NCBI GenBank assembly: GCA_039654915.1
Contig: CM077596.1
Span: forward strand, 45,940,501-46,004,500
Length of the DNA: 64,000 nucleotides
Reading direction: 5' to 3'
From: Aquilaria yunnanensis
Taxonomy: Eukaryota; Streptophyta; Magnoliopsida; Malvales; Thymelaeaceae
The position numbers and the translations under genes are program-made. The notes under the pieces are model-generated. The model was given only the letters and a program-made list of their open reading frames with translations, did no database searches and had not been told where the DNA came from. Shown here piece after piece: positions 55,933 to 64,000 of the stretch. Position 1 is the first letter of the stretch; each line of letters begins with the position of its first letter.

Positions 55933-58545
55933 ATAGGAATGGGAAAAGTCTAAGATGCAATAAAGGTAGTAATATTAACATATATCATAATGTAGTTTAC
56001 TTTTCCTCTATAATGCATAGTTAACCAAACCAGTTTAAAACAAAACAAAATGCCGGCATTAGTTTGATGTGTTGGTTCAATCAAAAAAACACAATTTGAA
56101 AAATTATACATGAATTTTAGATTTAATTCAAGCCTTTACAATTGAATAAAAATTAATACCTTTTGCTATTGAGTATAATAAAGCTATTTTTGGTAAGTGT
56201 TAAAGTATTTTCTATATTGCTTTTGAAATGAATTAAATGGTAATAAATATCAATCTAATTTTATTTTGGAAACAATTAATGTTGATATTCTCATTTATTT
56301 TAGAAAGTGATTCAAATTTAAAATTATTTAAAAAAATTAGTTCTTTCCTTTTTATGAAAATAAGTGCTAATTGATTTGATATTTTTATATTAGATAATAA
56401 AATATTTCCTCATCAACAAATTATTCTTGTTACATAAAATATCTTACCTAGTAAATTTTTATAATAGAGTAGTAGTATGAACGTTTTAAAATAAATATTA
56501 AAGGCTATGATATTATTGCTGAAATTAATGTTTTCTTACTAATTACATTATATGTACAGGATTTTGAATAGATTTTCATTTTTATGTGAAGTTAATGTGT
56601 GAATTTATGTGAGAAAATTTGTTATAAAAATCTATTTTAAATATGTTAATGTGTGAGAGATTGCAAGAAAGGCAAAAGAATGATGAAAATTTTGTTCCCA
56701 AAAGTATCAAGATGGATATTTTTTGTACCAAACTTATAAAATCCTGATATTGATTAGCAAAAAGAAAAGTATGATAGAAAAATGTCTTTTATGGTGACAA
56801 CATGACCATTATACATTTACGGGCTTTACATATTTATATTTATCATAGGTTAAACTTACTAAATAGTATAAATACAAGAATAATAATTTATGGGTTTTAG
56901 ATAATAAAGATGACACACTTAGAAGACGTAAAATATGGAAAAGTAACATCTTATCAAATATAACGAAGAAATTAACACATATTATACAACATAGAGTTTT
57001 TTTTTCTTTTTCCTTGTCTCTAATCTACTTATCTCCAAGTCTCTATCCCATCTTTGTATATTCCATGACGTAACTTCCAAATTTGTCCCTAAATACAAAA
57101 ATTTTAAAATTCTAATATTTTTTAAAAGAAGATCCAACAATATAAATAGAATTTAGTTAGAATTACAATTCAAAAGACAACATGCCATAATTCAAATCTA
57201 AAAAAAAAAAGAAAAAAAATAAGAATTTCATAGGGCTAAAATGTATCACTACACAATAATGTTGTGTTAATCATAATAGATTCCCCAAATAAAAGAATAC
57301 ACACACACACACACAAGAATAAAAAAATCAAAAACCTATATCCAAGACATTAATGATAGAGAATCATGCATAATTTCAATTTTTGAAAATATTAGTTTCC
57401 TAAATGAAAATAGAAGAGATGCTTTCATTTGTGTAGGTTTTGTAAGACTATGATGCGTTAATATATATAAAGAAAAATGTAAAAGAAAAGATATCAATTT
57501 TTGAAATTAGGTCACATAACATATGGATAATAAAATAAATAGAGTATTTATTTATGGAAGTTATATATTTAAAAGATTAAGATTTCAAATTTAATCCATA
57601 TGTATAAATTTCAGAATTAATACATAATTGACTTTTCTTTTAAATATCATAGTAATTAAAAAAGTCAATGGTCCAAGTAAATCTAAAAAAGAAGAAACGT
57701 AATTTTATAGCTAATAAAGGGATAAAATTGGAACATTGGTGCAAAATATGAGAGGTGACAGTGTAAAAGTAAAAACACATCAATAGAAATTAAGAAAAAT
57801 ACATTTCTAGACATGAAAATGATCATGCTTTTAGTAGATTTCCACCTTCCCATAAAAAAATCACAACATTTATGTAATATAATATAAATTTATACATTCC
57901 ACATTCTTTAACAGGAGGTTAGTTATCCCGTCTTAAGCTCCACCTTTCGCTTGATAAGTACATAATAGATAAAATAATTATCTACTTTTTGGCATCCACG
58001 CAAGGAGGGTTTTGGTTAAGCATGGTGGTGAGGCGAAAAAGTCCAGCGCTTCGATTCTGGGCAGATGTAGATTTAATGTTTTCCAGTTTTCAATTAAGCC
58101 TTTGGTTCGATTAAGCTGTGATGCCAAAGAAACAGAGAACGTTGGGTATCGCAATTGGGTATGAGATTAACAGGGAGAGAAAGAGGGGAGAGAGATAAGC
58201 AAGGTACTAAATATTATTATCACTAGATATATTATACCGATATTTTTAAAGTATCTCGTATGATATATCATGATGTACATTATTATCATTTAAAAAATAT
58301 TAGAATATTATTTTAAGATGAAACAAATTAAATAATTTTTTTGTACATTTTTATATGTATTCTAATTTTTCTTACCATAATTTATCAAATATAAATAAAA
58401 CATATATAATAGAAGCTATTTTTTTATACAAAAAATATAAAAAAATATTATATATAGAGCAAAATAAATATTAATTAGCAAAAAAAATTTATTAATGCAA
58501 GAGAAAAAAGAAATAAAAAATACTTTAACAATTCCATGAGTATAA
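54770..58545. other. AT-rich intergenic DNA
   Basis: Contains a (GT)n microsatellite at 55896-55928 and an (AC)n at 57299-57314. A higher-complexity block at 57990-58200 could be a lost leader/exon or a small host fragment, since it has a few splice-like and ATG-like sites, but I cannot support a gene. Confidence 0.4.
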
Positions 58546-58549
58546 CACC

Positions 58550-59488
58550 CAATGGCAGAGCTAGTACTAAGTTTTACATGTAGAAAATTAGGCCCATTTT
58601 ATTATTCTTGTTAAGTTTTAGCGGCCAATTAATTTTTATATAATTGATTAAAGCCTATTTATTTATTATTTTTTTTAATTCTTAGCGCTCCAACCCACTA
58701 TAAAAAAAAACTCATTTTCTTTGTATCCATTTTCACAAGTTTCTTACTTAATCTTCCACTGAGAGTTTCTTTATCAAGTATCGATCCTCCACTTCTACTT
58801 TTATATTTTCTTCCTGTATGAAATTAATTTTTCAATTTTTCGTATGAATCATACTCTAAGCTTTGTTTGGTTGCTGGAAACACGGAAACAAAATTAAGAA
58901 ATTGCTTTTTGCCTTAGTTTATAGAGAAACAGAATCATAAGTTGAATTAATTATATTCAGATTGATCATATAATCTAATTAAAATATTTTTATTTTTCTA
59001 ATTTTCAATCAAATTAGATAAAACAGGCTAGATTTTATAAATTCTTGTTATTTTTGGTCTTCCATTTTTTCCTTAATATGTTTTTCTATAAAATGTGGCT
59101 GTGTCTACTTTAGTTTAGTCTATATTTAGTTGATAGATTAACTTGTCTTATCTCGACTCCTCTGATATCTACCAAACTACTACTAATAAATATGCATTTT
59201 TAGCTATATAGAAGTTGTGAAAACTCGGATATGCAACAAATTAAATGAATAATGAGTTTCTTGTTGATAATTTGGTTATTTATATTGAACAAAGTATTGT
59301 AGAGACTCTTAGTAAGAACTCTATTTTAAGTGATTTTGTTGATGTTAAAGAGCGCCATGTGCAATTTAAGATCTAAACGTTATTCATCTTTCCAATGCTA
59401 TAATTAAATATTTTAATATAATATCTTGGTATAAATTTTTTTTTATATTGTTGTCCCACCCTAAATAAAATCCCTAGCTCCGTCACTG
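58550..59488. mobile_element. hAT-like non-autonomous element, 939 bp
   Basis: The left end CAATGGCAGAGCTAG and right end CTAGCTCCGTCACTG are inverted repeats with 12 of 15 matches. Flanks ATAACACC (58542-58549) and ATAACAGC (59489-59496) form an 8-bp target duplication with one mismatch, the hAT size. The interior shows no transposase motif. Several base changes in ends and duplication indicate moderate age. Confidence 0.8.
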
Positions 59489-59496
59489 ATAACAGC

Positions 59497-60690
59497 TACA
59501 GGATTAGAACAGACATGAGTAGAAGAAGATAGAGATTTGAGATTGAAATTGAATTGTAATACGTGGGTGAATAGAATAAAGGTAAGTGTTAGTACATTAA
59601 TCCAAAATTTAAATTTAGCTAAATAGATCGTTCAATTGTATTATAACAGCTCAAAATGTTCTAAAAGTAGGTAGCATCATTTGCTTGAAATATTACATAA
59701 ACTTTATATTTAGTAACACTTATACAACATTTGCTAAAAATATTATAATAAATCTATAATGACATTTTTCTGCTGTCATACTTTTTATTGTAGATGGAGA
59801 ATTAAAAAGTATTATGAATCAAAATCAAGTAGTGCTAATGATGAGAGAGTTCTCACACGGCGAAAGAGAGAACAAAGAGGTGGGCTTTATATAACACTTC
59901 TGCTTGCCCTGCTCTGTCCTGTGCACTTTAATGGGCCTTCAAATTCGGCCTTTAGTTCAAACATTGAAGTTAAGTGATGCTTTAAACTTGTAGATGGTGG
60001 AGTTGTATGGTCTGTTAGTCGTAAAGTTGTTGAAGCGCCAATCCTTGACCTGTTCAAAGGCATCATCTTGTCTTGTTGTGTTGGCACGTACCACTTTAGC
60101 TTGGCTTGGGTTTGAAGGCAAAAGTCCGAGTGCCTCTGAGTCGCACAACACTACTCATGTTGAACAAAGACATTTTGATAGCTTTGGACCTATTAAGTAA
60201 AAATATGCTAATTTGGACATATTAACTAAAAATATGTTGATAAATTGGTGAATGATAACATCTTCCTAGAAAAAGATAAGGCGGTCACACTTTTACAAAA
60301 AAGACTAATTTAGAAATGGCTCAATTACAATCTGAACTTTTCATATGTCACTCAACATGCACTTCACCCCCTAAGTTTTCTAGTAATCACTTTCTCTACC
60401 TTTCACTGGTAACAAAATTCTAAGGATAAAAATAAGAAAAAACATGTTAATCACACAGTTTTCAACTGCCTACTCAGGCGTGTAGTCGGGTACCGTCTAT
60501 CAGAGTCACTAATGCATACCATACCAACCATTCATATATGAACGAATCTTTCTCTTTGACTTCTTAAAGTGAGTAAATTAAGCATGAATATGTTTCTAAT
60601 ATTCTATTCAACACTTTAATATACTGTTGTTATCTGATAATATTATCTTCCCAAAAGAAAAAGAAATAGTATTGGTATGTATTTGACCAT
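59497..60690. other. Intergenic DNA
   Basis: Short frames on both strands around 59890-60200 have no recognisable motif. Nothing else seen. Confidence 0.4.
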
Positions 60691-60691
60691 A

Positions 60692-61165
60692 GCTCCATTT
60701 CTTTCGTTGTTATGAAATATGTTGAATATTTAATTTGCCTACTATCCTTCGATCACTCATAAGAAAAAAAAAAATTAAGAAATGATACAAATTTTTGGGT
60801 ACATAAAAATTTTGCAATTGATTAAGAGTGTGTAAAACCATCTAAAGTCTTTGCTTGGTAGCTAAGGCTTTTGGTTATTATCAAGAGGTTTAAGGTTCAA
60901 TACTTTTCTCACCATCTCGGTCTCTTCCTAATTTACCAGAAAAAAGGGTGTGTATAATTTTTTATTTAATTTTTTAACGCATTCTAGTGGAAAAAACCAT
61001 TTGAAATCACAGTTTCTCTTTCCTTTTCTTTGTGTTTGAACCTTTTCCATTTCAAGCCAACTTGAAATATTATGTCCTGTGATCAGCTTTATTTATGTGT
61101 TAATTTTTATACCTATTTTGTATTAGTTTTGTTATCATTAAGTGATTTATTATTTTTACTTGTTT
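60692..61165. repeat. Direct repeat copy 1 (~470 bp)
   Basis: Shares with 61848-62800 a collinear series of words (TTATGAAATAT, TAAGAAATGATACAAATTTT, AAGAGTGTGTAAAACCA, CATTTCAAGCCAACTTGAAA). It lacks the insert found in copy 2. Confidence 0.8.
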
Positions 61166-61847
61166 AGTTTTTATTTTATTTAGATTAAAAAGTTTGTTAA
61201 AGGAGTTAACTAGATTTTTATAGAATAAAAGAATTAAATTATAAGAAATTATAAATTAAGGGCATTCTAGTCATCTGAATCCCAAGGGTTAAGAAGAAGT
61301 AATACATCATAGACAAAATGGAGGAGACGCCGCGCGAAAAAGAAGAGTGCGCGCATGGAGAGCCGTGCCCTCGAACTGGGGCAGTGAGCGAAGTAATTGG
61401 AGAAAGGCGAAATTGTGAGCGAACAAGGGAAAGAGGTGCCAGACAAGAGAGAGAGAAAGGACTTGGTTCTTAGATTATTTTTCTCTTCTTCTTTTATCTA
61501 CGAATTGGACTGGACATATTCTTTCTTGATTTCTTGTTCTTTTTACTTGGGATTATTGATTTTTGTTAAATCTAATATGAAATGCTAAATTCTTATACTA
61601 CAATTAGGGATATAATCTAATTGAATTATTTTAATTAATTTATTTGGATTTGTATTTTAGTCTACTTCATCTATACCAATGAGTACTGTTCATGCATGAT
61701 CACCACAAAAAAATTATTCAAGAGATTTTAATGAATGTCTAGATGGTGAAATTTGATTGTACACTTGGGAAATAAAGTTACAATAATTAGTATCGAGATA
61801 TATCTATTTATTGAGATTTGTCAATTGGGCAACCTGAACTTAATAGC
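61166..61847. other. Spacer between the direct repeats
   Basis: Includes a GC-richer stretch at 61315-61460 and a 63-residue plus-strand frame (61397-61588) without recognisable features. If the flanking repeats are LTRs this would be a tiny internal region, but no primer site or polypurine tract is visible. Confidence 0.35.
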
Positions 61848-62800
61848 TCTCTTTCTTTCGCTGTTATGAAATATCTTGAATATTTAACGTACCTATTATC
61901 CTTGGATCTCTCATAAGAAAAAAAAAATTAAGAAATGATACAAATTTTTTTACATAATTTTTTTTGCACTTTATTAAGAGTGTGTAAAACCAACTAAAGT
62001 TTTTGTTTGATAGCTAAGGCTTCTGGTTATTATCAAGAGATTTAAGGTTCAATAATTCACTCACCATCTTGGTCTCTTCCTCATTTACCAAAAAAAAAAA
62101 GTGTGTAATACTTTTTAATCTAACTATTTTAATGCATTCTAGTGAAAAAAAAATATTTGAAATTACAATTTCTGTAACACCCTCATATCCCATATGGGTG
62201 AATATAGGCTCAAGTTTCAAAGTTCAAGTACTTATCGCTTATCTTTTTCTAGAGAATAGCCTATGTGATGTAGGTAAGTATTCTGTTGACCGGTTCTGAA
62301 TTTGAGTCATTACAGATAGTATCAGAGTCAACCCGGGACCACAATGATATGGCATAGTGGGTGTGCACGTGCATTTTCTACTGGGATTAATTCTGGATTT
62401 GAGAGTCTACTTAGCCTGAGGCTAAGTAATCCGATTAGATAGGTTACTTGGTTTGAGAAACCAAGTAATCCAATTGACCCCAACAATGACGTTGGGTACA
62501 TAAGGGGGGAGTTTATAATACCCCTATATCCCACATGAGTGAATTGTGGGAAGCCTTATGTGGATATATAGGCTTAAGTTTTAGAGCTCAAATAATTAGA
62601 GCTTATCATTTTAACTAGTCCTAGACTTGAGTCATTATAGTTTCTTTTTCTTTCTTTGTGATTGAACCTTTTGTCATTTCAAGCCAACTTGAAATACTAT
62701 GTCAATATGCCTTGTGATCAGCTTAATTTATACATTAATTTTTATACCTATTTTGAGTTAATTTTATTATAATTAAGTAATTTATTATACTCACTTAGCC
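61848..62800. repeat. Direct repeat copy 2, interrupted by a TRIM
   Basis: Paralogue of 60692-61165. Similarity stops at 62172 and resumes at 62640, the borders of the TRIM insertion. Confidence 0.8.
62173..62639 (+). mobile_element. TRIM (miniature LTR retrotransposon), 467 bp
   Basis: Two short terminal repeats, 62173-62314 (TGTAACACCC...GAGTCATTACA) and 62514-62639 (TATAATACCC...GAGTCATTATA). Right after the first lies AGTATCAGAGTC, a slightly mutated initiator-tRNA-Met primer site. Right before the second lies AAGGGGGGAG, a polypurine tract. Flanks ATTTC (62168-62172) and GTTTC (62640-62644) are a 5-bp target duplication, and copy 1 of the host repeat has the uninterrupted site. No coding capacity. 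Confidence 0.88.
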
Positions 62801-62845
62801 TGCTCGGCGTGGATTTCTGCGAACTTGTTTTCGTGTTCTTGGAGA

Positions 62846-64000
62846 GTGGGTAGTGTTAGTGTTGTGCCCAAAAGCCAATCATGAGATGATTGTATTTTTT
62901 GCACATTGAGTCATGATATTTTATTAAGGCATTAATCCAGCAATTATGTTTGTTGTTTTGTTTCTGCGAACGTAATAAACATAATTGTAATCCTAGAATA
63001 ATGATATTCTTAAATGTCCCTGGTCTAGTATTATTGTGGAGCGAGTTGCAATAATACATAACGAGTAGCATATGTGGAAACTAATATGAGATATGTAGTT
63101 TACATATGGGTAAAAGTTGGAGAACTTGTGTACTGGACCGACCCACCATGAGAACACTACATGGATCGTTATATGAGTGTCATAAGTGATTCTCATAGTG
63201 ATCATGGTATATGTAGTCCTTCGACCTAAGATCATCAAGGTTCCCTACATGTAAGTCACATACTTTGATACTTTCCTTTGTTGCTCATAACTGAATGAAC
63301 TTGAAGGAGGTCATTGGGTATGCCACATATCATGCAGAGGGATTTGTATGATCAAGATGAGATTTGTCCCTCCTATGTAACGGGAGTGATATCTTCAGGC
63401 CCCTTGATAGAGTGAGACTTAGAAAATGCATGGCCACGCTCGGATGAGTTGATATACGATATCAATCAGTTTAAGTTGATCTACTAGGTAATCAAGAAAC
63501 CAAAGATTAAACTATACGAGAGTGACACATTCCATGTCTCGTGCTTAGTCTTGATATCTTCGACAAAGGGACAATGACATATATCGGTGATGATCATAAA
63601 GGTTTACTCGAATCACCGACAATCTCATCACTTGGGTAGCAATGATGTGTTGCTAGACACCGCTCATTGCTTATGATCATAAATGTGATTTATGATCATT
63701 GCCAACGTGGTAAGAGCCTATTGGGTCGCACACATAGAGCTATTTGGATCATTAGAGTGGATGAGCTAATTATTTGGGTTATGATTTCACTTTAATTTCG
63801 TATTAATAATGGGCCTAAGAGTTGAGCCATTATTAAGCCAGAAATTAAAGCCTAATTGGATTAGGGCTTTGAAACCCATTAGGCTTGGAAGTTGAGTCTC
63901 ACTATAAATACAGCTTTTAGTGAGAAATTCGCAGATCTCCTTGCCCTAGCTTACCAAAAGGACAGCTGCACTCTTCTCTTGCAATTCATTGGAGGATGCA
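62846..64000 (+). repeat. Copia-type LTR, cut by window edge
   Basis: Begins near TGTTAGTGTTGTGCCC (about 62852). It is GC-moderate, repeat-free sequence of the style of plant Ty1/copia LTRs. CTATAAATAC at about 63902-63911 on the plus strand would be its TATA box, followed by a leader-like CT-rich part to the edge. Identification by general resemblance only; partner LTR lies outside the window if present. Confidence 0.45.

Noticed and set aside
60692..62800. The ~470-bp direct repeats as LTRs of a small retrotransposon
   Set aside because: No TG...CA ends, primer site or polypurine tract could be found at their inner borders; better called a direct duplication.

Overview
The window is plant nuclear DNA, most likely from an angiosperm. 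It is AT-rich, carries degenerate CCCTAAA telomere-type repeats, and is dominated by nested plant transposable elements of the Ty3/gypsy Tat-Ogre, LINE, TRIM, hAT, Stowaway, CACTA and copia types. I found no convincing intact single-copy host gene.

Positions 684-25703 hold one complete, very young, minus-strand Ogre-like LTR retrotransposon of 25,020 bp. It is flanked by a perfect 5-bp target duplication (TTATG). Its two ~3.88-kb LTRs differ by only about four substitutions by eye plus homopolymer length changes. Reading along its transcript, from right to left, the order is: 5' LTR with a TATA box; a tRNA-Arg primer site; ORF1 (globular region plus coiled coil); gag-protease with a G-patch; a 200-bp putative intron; RT / two RNase H domains / integrase; a cargo region; 86-bp and 51-bp tandem repeats; polypurine tract; 3' LTR.

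The cargo region (about 6.86-11.3 kb) is the remarkable part. It holds an intact, intronless LOG-type cytokinin-activating enzyme gene and four tandem intact copies of a 182-residue basic, four-cysteine protein. That protein resembles the nucleic-acid-binding cysteine-rich protein of carlaviruses. LOG and three of the four cysteine-protein genes each have a TATA box inside a homologous promoter block. The spacer that occurs once upstream of each of those cysteine-protein genes is expanded to about six copies upstream of LOG. I read this as a modular, separately promoted cargo cassette inside a retrotransposon. Such products could plausibly affect host cell division and RNA silencing, but that is inference.

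The rest of the window (25.7-64 kb) is older repeat-rich DNA: CACTA-like relics, a telomere-like tract, two foldback elements, a ~60-bp minisatellite, and a tandem duplication of a LINE-bearing segment. One copy of that duplication later received a Stowaway MITE and a solo LTR of the same Ogre family. Further right are a decayed gag-like gene, a hAT-like element with target duplication, a TRIM with an empty-site paralogue, and a copia-like LTR running off the right edge.
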